Origin: CAYMZB01 sp964394845
Lineage (GTDB): Bacteria > Patescibacteriota > Microgenomatia > Daviesbacterales > UBA10151
DNA length: 16,553 nucleotides
Direction of reading: 5' to 3'
Assembly: GCA_964394845.1 (NCBI GenBank)
Contig: CAYMZB010000015.1
Span: 1-16,553, forward strand
Part shown: positions 1 through 6,077 of the stretch, piece after piece
Layout of the letters: every line of letters starts with the position of its first letter
Numbering within the stretch: position 1 is the stretch's first letter
Program-made: the position numbers and the translations under genes
The notes under the pieces: generated by a model
The model's input: only the letters and a program-made list of their open reading frames with translations
The model's database searches: none
Told to the model about the DNA's origin: nothing

Positions 1-305
1 GGGGATCTGGCTTAATCTTTTATCAAAGCGGCTTATATTAGTCATATATAGGATTATATATGGTTGTATAGGGTAAGTCAATCTATTTGCAATACTCTAC
101 CTGAACAAAATGCGTTGGGGGTCCCCTAGCATACGATGTTAGAACCTATTACCAGAGTATAAAGCTTGAAGAATTGGAGATTTACAGGCAGATTTTTTTA
201 AGCTATATTTAAAAGGTCTCAATGCCAAATCTATGTCTTCTCTGTCCGTAATTGGAACGCTAGACCTCGTCTATATCTGATCTGATGATAAGAACTAAAA
301 TCTGA
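1..305. other. Gene-free left edge
   Basis: I see no convincing ORF, tRNA or terminator here. The stretch is AT-rich, has a short GGGGTCCCC palindrome near 118-126, and close to its right end carries three copies of TCTGAT (276-281, 281-286 and 301-306) just before the promoter of the first gene. The repeats could be an operator, but this is only suggestive. Confidence 0.4.
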
Positions 306-311
306 TATAAT
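303..311 (+). promoter_or_regulatory. Extended -10 promoter of the DUF3467 operon
   Basis: TGATATAAT, that is a TG extended motif plus a perfect TATAAT at 306-311. Only six bases separate it from the ATG at 318, so transcription should begin at or next to the start codon (leaderless mRNA). No good -35 box is visible 17 bases upstream (TGATGA), which fits an extended -10 promoter. Confidence 0.65.
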
Positions 312-317
312 ATATTT

Positions 318-593
318 ATGGAAAATAAAGAAGAAAATAAAAAGCCCCTAACTCAACAAATAACTATACGAGTTCCAGATAATGTCGGTCATGGAGCTTA
401 TGCTAATATAGTGAGCATTAATGCTAGTGATAACGAAGTTATTTTAGACTTTGTGCTTAATGTGCCGAGTAATGGTCAAGCAATCCTTACTAGTAGGGTT
501 ATTATTTCACCAACCACCGCTCAACAATTAAGCGATCTTTTAGAAGCATTATTAAGAGCAAAGGATAAAGTGAAAAAGGAGCAAGCTAAATGA
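318..593 (+). CDS. DUF3467 family protein
   Basis: A 91-aa protein that matches the DUF3467 pattern: a segment like GAYANIVSINASDNEVILDF (residues 26-45) followed by a strand around SRVIISPTTAQQL and a lysine-rich C-terminal helix. The family is small, widespread in bacteria, archaea and phages, and has no firmly established function. There is no Shine-Dalgarno site in front of the ATG; the -10 box lies six bases upstream, so the mRNA is probably leaderless. The stop overlaps the start of the next gene by four bases (ATGA at 590-593), so this is the head of a three-gene translationally coupled unit. Family call is fairly firm; role unknown. Confidence 0.8.
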   Translation: MENKEENKKPLTQQITIRVPDNVGHGAYANIVSINASDNEVILDFVLNVPSNGQAILTSRVIISPTTAQQLSDLLEALLRAKDKVKKEQAK

Positions 594-841
594 ACCCTAC
601 TCAGATAATTCCGGAACAGCACACTGGTAAACTTAATTATGAATTAGCTGAGAATGAATTTAAGATGATAGTAGAATCGACCATTCCAACCCCTTTTGAT
701 TTTATGGAAGATACGTTTGAGCAACTTGACCGACAACATTTTGTCCTAGTTGAAAAGGTTATAGCAGAATATCAAGAAGGTAAGACTATCAGTGAAGAGG
801 AATTTTTCCTAAAGCTAAAGGAATCAACTGAAAAACAGTGA
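590..841 (+). CDS. Small acidic protein, possible antitoxin of the downstream RelE/ParE-like gene
   Basis: An 83-aa protein I do not recognise as a named family. It is acidic and probably mostly helical, with many Glu residues and an ending near SEEEFFLKLKESTEKQ. It is preceded by AAGGAG (576-581) eight bases before its ATG, and overlaps both neighbours: the DUF3467 gene (ATGA) and the toxin-like gene (its TGA shares bases with the GTG start at 838). Size, charge and position immediately before a RelE/ParE-like gene fit an antitoxin, but no classical DNA-binding domain (RHH, AbrB, Phd) is evident. Gene reality is good; the antitoxin role is inferred from context. Confidence 0.6.
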   Translation: MNPTQIIPEQHTGKLNYELAENEFKMIVESTIPTPFDFMEDTFEQLDRQHFVLVEKVIAEYQEGKTISEEEFFLKLKESTEKQ

Positions 842-1107
842 TCCGAGTCTTTGAATTAAAAATTACCCCTACATTCACCAAAATAGCTATTAATGAGTGT
901 AAAAGAACTGTGGGATTGGATAAAAAACTTAAAATAGCGTATGAGAAGATAAAATCAGACCCTTTTAGAGAGCCAAGGGTTAAGAATTCAGTTATGGAGG
1001 AAAGAAGGATTTGGGTAGGTGATTCCCACCGGTTATTCTACGTAATGATTAACGATCAAATAATTCCAACAGATTTAAGGAAGAAAAACAAAAACACATA
1101 TTCATAA
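838..1107 (+). CDS. RelE/ParE-like toxin
   Basis: An 89-aa basic protein starting with GTG. It has the layout of the RelE/ParE superfamily: an N-terminal strand (VFELKITPTFTKIA), two helices, then the typical ending in which RRIWVGDSHRLFYVMINDQI matches the R-I-R-V-G-D-x-R-hhY pattern, followed by a last strand and a basic tail like the xRxRxxxY ending of RelE toxins (DLRKKNKNTYS). RelE members cleave mRNA on the ribosome and ParE members poison gyrase; the sequence alone does not tell which applies. It overlaps the preceding small acidic gene, as expected of a toxin following its antitoxin, and is the last gene of the three-gene operon. Confidence 0.7.
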   Translation: MIRVFELKITPTFTKIAINECKRTVGLDKKLKIAYEKIKSDPFREPRVKNSVMEERRIWVGDSHRLFYVMINDQIIPTDLRKKNKNTYS

Positions 1108-1183
1108 TACTTGATGGAATTCTCCAATTGATAAAATAAGAAACCATTTTTTACTATTAGAACACTAATCCTTATATCAGGTA

Positions 1184-1211
1184 TTGACATCATTTAATAT
1201 TGTGCTACATT
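1184..1211 (+). promoter_or_regulatory. Promoter of the HTH/serine recombinase operon
   Basis: TTGACA at 1184-1189, a 16-base spacer, and TACATT at 1206-1211 with an upstream TG (1203-1204) giving an extended -10. The next ATG (1231) is 19 bases further on, so the leader would be about 12 bases and has no Shine-Dalgarno site. Confidence 0.7.
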
Positions 1212-1230
1212 ATAGACACAGATTAAAATA

Positions 1231-1677
1231 ATGCCACACATAACAACTAAAGAAGCAAGTCAGATTTTAGGCATTAGCAAACGCACTTTATTCCGCTGGG
1301 AGATTGAAGGTCAAATTAAAAGCACCCGAGAAGGGATCCTCAAGGTTAGAGTTTATAATCAGGATTATATTGTAATGGTTAAAAAGCTTTTGGACTTAGA
1401 TAAACAAATAGATAAACACCAAGTTAAACTTCCAGAAATTTTGGAACAGAGTAGAAAACATCAATTGGCACAGGATTACCAACCCGGTAAACCCCTTAAA
1501 TTATCTAACGATTTAGAAGTAGAAGCTGCAATCAAGGCAGGTAATAACGAAGAATTATGGATGGCTGAACATAATAGGTTAATTTCAGAATTAGGTCTGC
1601 TTGTTCGAACTTTTAGAATTAACTTTCCAGAGGCACCTCTGGAAGAGTTGTTATCAAAGGAAAAACGAAGAAAATGA
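1231..1677 (+). CDS. MerR-like helix-turn-helix DNA-binding protein
   Basis: A 148-aa protein. Residues 1-50 form a MerR/excisionase-like winged helix: ITTKEASQILGISKRTLFRW, then a short wing with EGQIKSTREG and a hydrophobic strand. The rest is charged and helical, with no recognisable effector domain. The stop overlaps the ATG of the serine recombinase by four bases (1674-1677), so the two are made together. In IS607-type transposases a MerR-like HTH and a serine recombinase domain are fused in one polypeptide; here they are separate genes, so this protein may supply DNA binding or directionality to the recombinase. The HTH is clear; the partnership is inferred. Confidence 0.75.
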   Translation: MPHITTKEASQILGISKRTLFRWEIEGQIKSTREGILKVRVYNQDYIVMVKKLLDLDKQIDKHQVKLPEILEQSRKHQLAQDYQPGKPLKLSNDLEVEAAIKAGNNEELWMAEHNRLISELGLLVRTFRINFPEAPLEELLSKEKRRK

Positions 1678-2393
1678 AAAAACTTAGAGTTGTTGGATAT
1701 AGCAGAGTAAGTACGCTTGAACAAAGTCGGGAAGGTGTTAGCTTGGATAATCAGGAACATAAAATCAGGGTATATGCTGAGCTGAAAGATATGGAGTTAG
1801 TAGAGATGATCGTTGAAGAAGGTAAATCTGGCAAGACCATGAATCGTCCGGGATTACAAAAAATCATCAATCTTATTAATAATAAGCAGATTGATGGCGT
1901 AATCTGCTATAAACTCGACCGGCTAACCCGGAAAACCCGAGATTTGCTCTATTTAATTGAAGACGTCTTTGCTAAAAATAATATCCAATTTATTAGTTTA
2001 AATGAAAATATAGACACTTCATCTGCTTCTGGTAAATTCTTTTTAACAGTTATGGGAGCTATGGCTCAAATGGAGAGGGATCTGATTGCTGAAAGGACAA
2101 TAGATGCCTTGCAAGAGCTTACCAGGCAAGGTAGAAGGCTTGGGTCGCCTGATAGGATACCTCTTGGCTTTAAGCTAATAAAACGAAAGATGGCTAAAAA
2201 GACTGACCTGGTTATTGATGAGAGTGAGTTTGAAAAAGTTAGGATCATATTTAATCTGAGAAGGCAAAAACTAAGTTTACAAGCCATTGGTGATAAGTTT
2301 GGGATGGGTAAATCAAGCATAAAATATATCTTGGACAACTCATTTTATAAGGATTATTTGCCTCAAAACGTTCAGTATACGACCATTAACTGA
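1674..2393 (+). CDS. Compact serine recombinase (resolvase/invertase family)
   Basis: A 239-aa site-specific recombinase. The N-terminal catalytic domain has GYSRVSTLEQ with the nucleophile Ser13 and Arg11, the DRLTR motif (Arg83, Arg86) and the long helix around MAQMERDLIAERT. It is followed by a shortened recombinase-type DNA-binding part (PLGFK, then IIFNLRRQKLSLQAIGDKFG and a final ILDNSFYKDYL, which resembles the ILxNPFYxG motif of large serine recombinases). It lacks the zinc ribbon and coiled coil of full-length large serine integrases, so it lies between small resolvases and large integrases. It overlaps the upstream HTH gene (ATGA). Likely job: inversion, resolution or transposition of this segment. 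The catalytic residues that can be checked are intact. Confidence 0.9.
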   Translation: MKKLRVVGYSRVSTLEQSREGVSLDNQEHKIRVYAELKDMELVEMIVEEGKSGKTMNRPGLQKIINLINNKQIDGVICYKLDRLTRKTRDLLYLIEDVFAKNNIQFISLNENIDTSSASGKFFLTVMGAMAQMERDLIAERTIDALQELTRQGRRLGSPDRIPLGFKLIKRKMAKKTDLVIDESEFEKVRIIFNLRRQKLSLQAIGDKFGMGKSSIKYILDNSFYKDYLPQNVQYTTIN

Positions 2394-2396
2394 ACA

Positions 2397-2425
2397 TTGA
2401 GGCTAAATTGGGAAAGAAGTATAAT
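2397..2425 (+). promoter_or_regulatory. Promoter of the 124-aa orphan gene
   Basis: TTGAGG at 2397-2402, a 17-base spacer, and a perfect TATAAT at 2420-2425, starting four bases after the recombinase stop. The ATG at 2446 is 20 bases downstream of the -10 box. Confidence 0.65.
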
Positions 2426-2445
2426 TACAGAAAGTAGAAGAAAAC

Positions 2446-2820
2446 ATGATGGATTATAATAAACTAAGCTTGCCTATAAACCCACCCTATGCAGAGATTA
2501 GGATGGACAAATCACCTAAAAAGAACTTAATACAGGCTTTGGTGGAGACTAAGCCGGATGACTGGGACACTAATAATTTTGATTTAGGTGGTTATTTAGT
2601 AAGAGGTACTGCTGCCTCAAATGTTACCACATCAGGTCGCTCGTTCTTACAAACAGAGTCTGGAGATTTACTTCTCACTGAATCTGATAACCCAATACAG
2701 ATAACTGATTCTAAAGAAACAGCCTACTTTATCCCTAGGGACGGAGTACTAACACATCAACCTCACTGGAATCAGGTGGCGGATGCTAAGTATAACAAGA
2801 ATGAGATAAGAGAAAAATGA
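2446..2820 (+). CDS. Hypothetical protein
   Basis: A 124-aa soluble protein that I do not recognise. It has a basic N-terminal stretch (MDKSPKKNLIQALVETKP), then a Gly/Ser/Thr-rich beta-type middle containing the near-repeat FLQTESGDLLLTESDNPIQI (residues 67-86), and a polar tail. The LxTESGDxLLTE rhythm is reminiscent of short repeats in phage structural or adhesin-like proteins, but I would not assign a family. No signal peptide or membrane segment. It has its own promoter at 2397-2425 and no Shine-Dalgarno site. ATGATG at 2446 offers a second start one codon later (2449). Confidence 0.55.
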   Translation: MMDYNKLSLPINPPYAEIRMDKSPKKNLIQALVETKPDDWDTNNFDLGGYLVRGTAASNVTTSGRSFLQTESGDLLLTESDNPIQITDSKETAYFIPRDGVLTHQPHWNQVADAKYNKNEIREK

Positions 2821-2984
2821 ATCATCTTTGTACAAAAGGTGGTGTGTGACTTTGTGGATGCGGGTTTATATAAGATGTGGGGAAATATATATAGGTTCTT
2901 ATATCCCCTGTCCTTATTCCTGGAGTCCTAAAAACCTAGGAAGGTTTTAATCTGCAAATTGGTACCATCTTGGAGTTTTAGAAA

Positions 2985-3001
2985 TGTTCGCCAGGCGAAC
3001 A
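2985..3001. promoter_or_regulatory. 17-bp palindrome, possible operator
   Basis: TGTTCGCC-A-GGCGAACA is a perfect inverted repeat around one central base. It sits just upstream of the TATAAT at 3022-3027, in or next to the position a -35 box would occupy (2999-3004), where no -35 consensus is seen. This is the expected place for a repressor or activator site controlling the YHYH gene. The single-base centre makes an RNA hairpin less likely. Confidence 0.5.
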
Positions 3002-3021
3002 GTGGGAATTTAGATTTTTGG

Positions 3022-3027
3022 TATAAT
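3022..3027 (+). promoter_or_regulatory. -10 box of the YHYH gene
   Basis: Perfect TATAAT six bases before the ATG at 3034, the same geometry as the DUF3467 promoter. The start codon would be at or next to the transcription start. This decides the start of the gene, because an upstream in-frame start at 2959 would lie before the promoter. Confidence 0.6.
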
Positions 3028-3033
3028 TCCTTT

Positions 3034-3228
3034 ATGTTTAAAGCATTGATGATAATTTTCACCTTCTCCACTACTTTTTTGGCCTTTCCAACAATAACAC
3101 ATGCTTCTCCAGGAGGACTGGATAAAAACGGGGGTCATTATTGCAGAAAGAGTAGCAGCTATTGTGCCAAGTATGGATTAAGACTTAATCAATATCACTG
3201 CCATAGGTCTTATTGTAAACAGAAATAA
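3034..3228 (+). CDS. Small secreted YHYH-type protein
   Basis: A 64-aa precursor. Residues 1-24 form a signal peptide (basic Lys3, hydrophobic core IIFTFSTTFLAF, cleavage after ITHA). The mature part has the pattern of YHYH-type cysteine/histidine proteins: GGLDKNGGHYC, a second CAKYG segment and a final YHCHRSYC. The paired Cys and His residues suggest metal binding or disulfides outside the membrane; such domains are often found in secreted proteins and next to nuclease domains, but their function is not settled. I chose the ATG at 3034 because the signal peptide and the -10 box both fit it; a longer reading from 2959 is possible but runs through the promoter. It converges on the protease gene. 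Confidence 0.7.
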   Translation: MFKALMIIFTFSTTFLAFPTITHASPGGLDKNGGHYCRKSSSYCAKYGLRLNQYHCHRSYCKQK

Positions 3229-3245
3229 TTATTGGTTGCAGCAAA

Positions 3246-4364
3246 TTATTCCTTAATCTCTAAAATATTAGCTGTATCTAGTCTCCACTCGCCATCTTCC
3301 TGTATAAGAATCCACGTACCCTCAAAGATTCTAAACAACACTTTCTCACCAACTAAATCAACCGAACCCAATTTTACATAGACTGAATTAATGGTTGGAT
3401 CGTCGTCACTTAAATCTAAAAGATAAACATTCAATGTTGCATTGAATCCATTCATAAAATTGTTCAGCCCTCCAGCCTCCCTTTTAAACTTAGTGCTGAA
3501 TAAACCATATGCTAAATCAATCTGTCTGGTTGAGATGTAATTATAGTAAAGAGCTACTTTGTTTAAAGGGTTAGACTTACTAGGAGTAACTGTAGAAGTA
3601 TTTGACTCTGTCTTGGGACCAGTACTAATAAGAGAATCTACCATAGACTGAGCTGTTTTAGAGGATATGGCAAATTTAAGACCTTCCGTCCCCTTCAGTG
3701 TTTGACTATAAACCCCAACGATCTCTCCACAATTATTAATAACTGGACTACCACTATTGCCAGGATTCAAACTAGCATCTATTTGAATATATTCCAGGCC
3801 TTGTACATCTGATTGACGTTTGGCTGAATAAGTTCCTTTAGAAACTGTTGATTCTCCAGCAAGCTCCTGACCTAAAGGGAACCCAACAACTATTAAAGGT
3901 TGACCTGGATTTAGTTTATCAGAATCACCGAAAGTAAGCGATTTGAGCTTATCAGTATCAACTTTTATCACTGCTAGGTCTATTTGATCGTCCCAATTGT
4001 ACCTTTTTCCTATCAGGGTAGTTTTATCGGGTAATACAATCCTTGGAGTTGGGCTGTCTTGAATAACATGACTATTAGTCAAAATATAACCCTCCGATCT
4101 AATCAGAAAGCCTGAACCTTCCCCAGAATCTCCTATTACCCTTACAACTGATTCCTTAGCTCTCTGGATAGAGTCAGTCTCATTGCATGCAGGATTGAGA
4201 GAAACTGTTTCTATCTTAGGCTTTACTGTAGAGGGATTAAGAGAAAGATTAATATTAGGTTTATTGTTGAAAAAATAAACAGTGATTGCACCAAGAGCAA
4301 ATAACCCTATCTTAAAAAGATTACTATTATAAAATGAATCTGAACTTCTGTCTCGGCTACTCAT
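3246..4364 (-). CDS. Membrane-anchored HtrA/DegP-type serine protease with C-terminal NTF2-like domain
   Basis: A 372-aa trypsin-like (S1C) protease. One membrane segment at residues 15-32 leaves the bulk outside the cytoplasm. The triad is visible: His99 (LTNSHV), Asp129 (DQIDLAVIKV) and Ser204 in NPGNSGSPV, a Ser variant of the usual GNSGGP. Instead of the PDZ domain normal for HtrA/DegP, residues about 255-372 look like an NTF2-like domain (ALYYNYISTRQIDLAYGLFS and an ending GEWRLDTANI). HtrA enzymes degrade misfolded envelope proteins; here the missing PDZ suggests a different way of recognising substrate. It stands alone, convergent with the YHYH gene, with its own promoter on the minus strand. 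Confidence 0.88.
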   Translation of the reverse strand: MSSRDRSSDSFYNSNLFKIGLFALGAITVYFFNNKPNINLSLNPSTVKPKIETVSLNPACNETDSIQRAKESVVRVIGDSGEGSGFLIRSEGYILTNSHVIQDSPTPRIVLPDKTTLIGKRYNWDDQIDLAVIKVDTDKLKSLTFGDSDKLNPGQPLIVVGFPLGQELAGESTVSKGTYSAKRQSDVQGLEYIQIDASLNPGNSGSPVINNCGEIVGVYSQTLKGTEGLKFAISSKTAQSMVDSLISTGPKTESNTSTVTPSKSNPLNKVALYYNYISTRQIDLAYGLFSTKFKREAGGLNNFMNGFNATLNVYLLDLSDDDPTINSVYVKLGSVDLVGEKVLFRIFEGTWILIQEDGEWRLDTANILEIKE

Positions 4365-4382
4365 TGTGGGGGCAGTGCTTTA

Positions 4383-4411
4383 TTAATAACTTTATTGAAA
4401 AGCTATGTCAA
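4383..4411 (-). promoter_or_regulatory. Promoter of the HtrA-like protease
   Basis: Read on the minus strand: TTGACA (4411-4406), a 17-base spacer, TATTAA (4388-4383). The ATG at 4364 is 18 bases further on, giving a leader of about 12 bases without a Shine-Dalgarno site. Confidence 0.6.
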
Positions 4412-4642
4412 TCTGGAACATTTGTATTGTGTACAAGAAGGAGGCAAAAGGTGGTGGGGAACCTGTTGGGAAGGATAGTATCTAACTACTTGGATAAATT
4501 AATATATCTGTCCACAACCGCAATCCCAAAAACCCCAGGCAAGCAAGATTTCCAAAATGGTACCATTCGTCAAATCTTTTTACCTGATTCTTACCCAACA
4601 ATTTTGAAGTACATACAGTTAGATCGTATCCTGTGTTTTAGA
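4412..4642. other. Gene-free divergent intergenic stretch
   Basis: Between the promoters of the protease (minus) and the PBECR-like gene (plus). Both strands have open frames, but none with a plausible start, ribosome site or protein-like composition. I see no RNA gene or clear repeat. Confidence 0.4.
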
Positions 4643-4671
4643 TTGACAAAAATCTTATAGTTGTGCATTAT
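4643..4671 (+). promoter_or_regulatory. Promoter of the PBECR-like/DUF2283-like pair
   Basis: Consensus TTGACA at 4643-4648, a 17-base spacer, CATTAT at 4666-4671, then seven bases to the ATG at 4679, again a leaderless geometry. TATAAG at 4669-4674 is an alternative -10 with a 20-base spacer. Confidence 0.55.
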
Positions 4672-4678
4672 AAGAAAA

Positions 4679-5089
4679 ATGCCACAGCATAATCAGGGAC
4701 GAATTAGAAAACCTTATAAAGGAAAGGCGTGTTTTGATTTATTAAATACACCTTTTGGTAGGGTGGCATTTTTAGAGAAAGATAGAAGGGCTAATTTCCA
4801 TCTTTTACGGCATCCCGAATTAAATGATTCTTATTTTATCGGGAAAATGGTAGAGGCCATAAAGAATCCTGAAAAGGTTTATAGAAGTTTAAAATGGCCT
4901 TATAGAGACTTAGTTATCTATAAAAAACTTGGTTCAGTTATTAACCCCTTGAATCCTAAATATAATTTTAGTTATACTAGGGTAGTACTGGGAACAGAAA
5001 ATAAATGGAAAAGAGTGCTGACTGGGTTTGGATTTAATCACATTAAAGAAGGAGTGGAGGTAAAACTAGTCAATGGACAATACAAATAA
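4679..5089 (+). CDS. Possible PBECR-like nuclease (toxin-like) protein
   Basis: A 136-aa basic protein. Its order of motifs recalls the PBECR group (phage Barnase-EndoU-ColicinE5/D-RelE-like nucleases): a HPEL motif with His45, an amphipathic helix ending in AIKNPEKVYRS, a strand with DLVIYKK (Tyr81, Lys82), a strand SYTRVVLG and a final KRVLTGFGFNHIKEG. Such proteins are RNA-cleaving toxins or phage-borne effectors. The call rests on pattern memory only and needs a profile search. I use the ATG at 4679 rather than a TTG at 4661, because the latter falls inside the promoter spacer. The gene overlaps the next one by 17 bases. Confidence 0.45.
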   Translation: MPQHNQGRIRKPYKGKACFDLLNTPFGRVAFLEKDRRANFHLLRHPELNDSYFIGKMVEAIKNPEKVYRSLKWPYRDLVIYKKLGSVINPLNPKYNFSYTRVVLGTENKWKRVLTGFGFNHIKEGVEVKLVNGQYK

Positions 5090-5468
5090 AATTAAACTCT
5101 CAAGGAATTTACTTTTAGAAAATCTGCACAACCTACCAAAACAGGCAGAAAATCAGAGATGGGAATTGTCATACGATCCTGAATTAGATAATTTATATTA
5201 TACTCCTAAAAAGATTCCTCAGGACGCTCGTTTAATTAGTATGAATGATGAGATTGCTTTCTATGTAACACCAGATTCAAAAATAAATGGAGTGTTTATA
5301 GAATACTTGACAGCAAACTTTTTGCAACATCAAAAAGAATATAAACCGATGTTAAAATTATTTAGCAAAACTACAGGAATAGTAAAGAAAGCAGCTAGGA
5401 AAAAAGGAGAGGAAGAAATATACAAAAAAGCTCTTATAGCTCACATACTTCAAAATTCACCCACATAA
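5073..5468 (+). CDS. DUF2283-like protein, possible antitoxin partner
   Basis: A 131-aa protein. Residues 28-75 resemble DUF2283: SYDPELDNLYY, then ISMNDEIAFYVTPDSKINGV and a hydrophobic strand, matching the YDxExDALYI...D.DG.VVGIEI scheme. The C-terminal 55 residues are a strongly basic helical region (KKAARKKGEEEIYKKA) that could bind DNA or RNA. DUF2283 genes often stand beside small RelE-fold genes (for example DUF4258) in toxin-antitoxin-like pairs, which fits the overlap with the PBECR-like gene. TGGAGGT at 5054-5060 precedes the ATG by 12 bases. Pairing and role are inferred. Confidence 0.5.
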   Translation: MDNTNKIKLSRNLLLENLHNLPKQAENQRWELSYDPELDNLYYTPKKIPQDARLISMNDEIAFYVTPDSKINGVFIEYLTANFLQHQKEYKPMLKLFSKTTGIVKKAARKKGEEEIYKKALIAHILQNSPT

Positions 5469-5529
5469 GATCTCTAAATTCTCGAACATCTTGCCTGTTT
5501 TGAAACCATATTCTCAGCCCCTGATCTTA

Positions 5530-5748
5530 TTAAAATGGGATTATATCTTTTACTTTTGTTCTAAGCACGGATGCTATTTTTTGAAGCGTTTTAAGACTTG
5601 CTCTCCTTTTACCAGTTTCAACAAGTCCGATATGGGTCGTGCTCACATGAACCTTCTCTGCCAATCTCTCTTGAGTTAATTCTGCCTTTCCCCTAAGTTT
5701 TGCTATTCTTTTACCCAACCTAATATCATCTTGAGTTATCTTTGTCAT
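5530..5748 (-). CDS. XRE-family (Cro/C1-type) transcriptional regulator
   Basis: A 72-aa single-domain HTH_3 protein. The core is LGKRIAKLRGKAELTQERLA, then the recognition helix (VSTTHIGLVETGKRRASLKTL) and the closing LQKIASVLRTKVKDI. No effector domain. On the minus strand it is preceded by AAGGTGAGG ending two bases before the ATG, a recognisable Shine-Dalgarno site. It is transcribed away from the membrane-protein cassette starting at 5854, and only about 105 bases separate the two starts, so it is the natural candidate repressor of that cassette and of itself. Very similar small XRE proteins control phage and toxin-antitoxin modules. Confidence 0.85.
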   Translation of the reverse strand: MTKITQDDIRLGKRIAKLRGKAELTQERLAEKVHVSTTHIGLVETGKRRASLKTLQKIASVLRTKVKDIIPF

Positions 5749-5817
5749 GGCCTCACCTTAACAAAAGAATTGCCAATTTTTTATTACCTAAAAGGAAAGA
5801 TTTTGTATCTAAAACTA

Positions 5818-5846
5818 TTGACTTTCTATTAACTGGGAGTTAGGCT
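5818..5846 (+). promoter_or_regulatory. Promoter of the membrane cassette
   Basis: TTGACT at 5818-5823, a 17-base spacer and TAGGCT at 5841-5846. The ATG at 5854 is seven bases downstream of the -10 box (another ATG at 5850 opens a 14-codon frame). The XRE regulator is transcribed divergently from the other side of this 105-bp gap. Confidence 0.5.
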
Positions 5847-5853
5847 AAGATGA

Positions 5854-6075
5854 ATGAACGTAGTAGCTGGAATTCTGATTGGGGTTGTAAATGATTCTTG
5901 GACAGCAAGATTAGTTGCCCCATTTTTATGGGGAGTTGTATTTGTTATATATCAGATGGTATTTGGAACAAAAACCAATTCTAAACTTCTATTTATAGAG
6001 TATTTGACAGCCACTTTTACTTCACTTTTTTTCTCTGTAGTGACAGGTTTTATAAGGACTTTATTTATTAAGTAA
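5854..6075 (+). CDS. Small integral membrane protein
   Basis: A 73-aa protein that is almost entirely hydrophobic, with about two membrane segments: residues 3-36 (MNVVAGILIGV, then LVAPFLWGVVFVIYQMVF) and 46-70 (LFIEYLTATFTSLFFSVVTG). Short polar loop FGTKTNSK between them. I do not recognise a named family; the composition could suit a holin-like or scaffold membrane protein. First gene of the cassette behind the promoter at 5818-5846, probably without a leader. The next gene starts two bases after its stop, suggesting termination-reinitiation. Confidence 0.6.
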   Translation: MNVVAGILIGVVNDSWTARLVAPFLWGVVFVIYQMVFGTKTNSKLLFIEYLTATFTSLFFSVVTGFIRTLFIK

Positions 6076-6077
6076 AT

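Noticed and set aside
2956..4566. Shared GGTACCAT motif near 2961 and 4560
   Set aside because: The match is only eight bases with no extended similarity, as expected by chance.
4334..4660. 108-aa open frame on the plus strand between the protease and the PBECR-like gene
   Set aside because: It overlaps the protease N-terminus, has no ribosome site, and its composition is not protein-like. It runs through the promoter regions of both neighbours.
5491..5679. 62-aa plus-strand frame
   Set aside because: It is the antisense shadow of the clearly recognisable XRE regulator.
5850..5894. ATG at 5850 opening a 14-codon frame before the first cassette gene
   Set aside because: Probably incidental; the 5854 frame gives a well-formed membrane protein and lies at the same distance from the -10 box as in other genes here. 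A leader peptide cannot be excluded.
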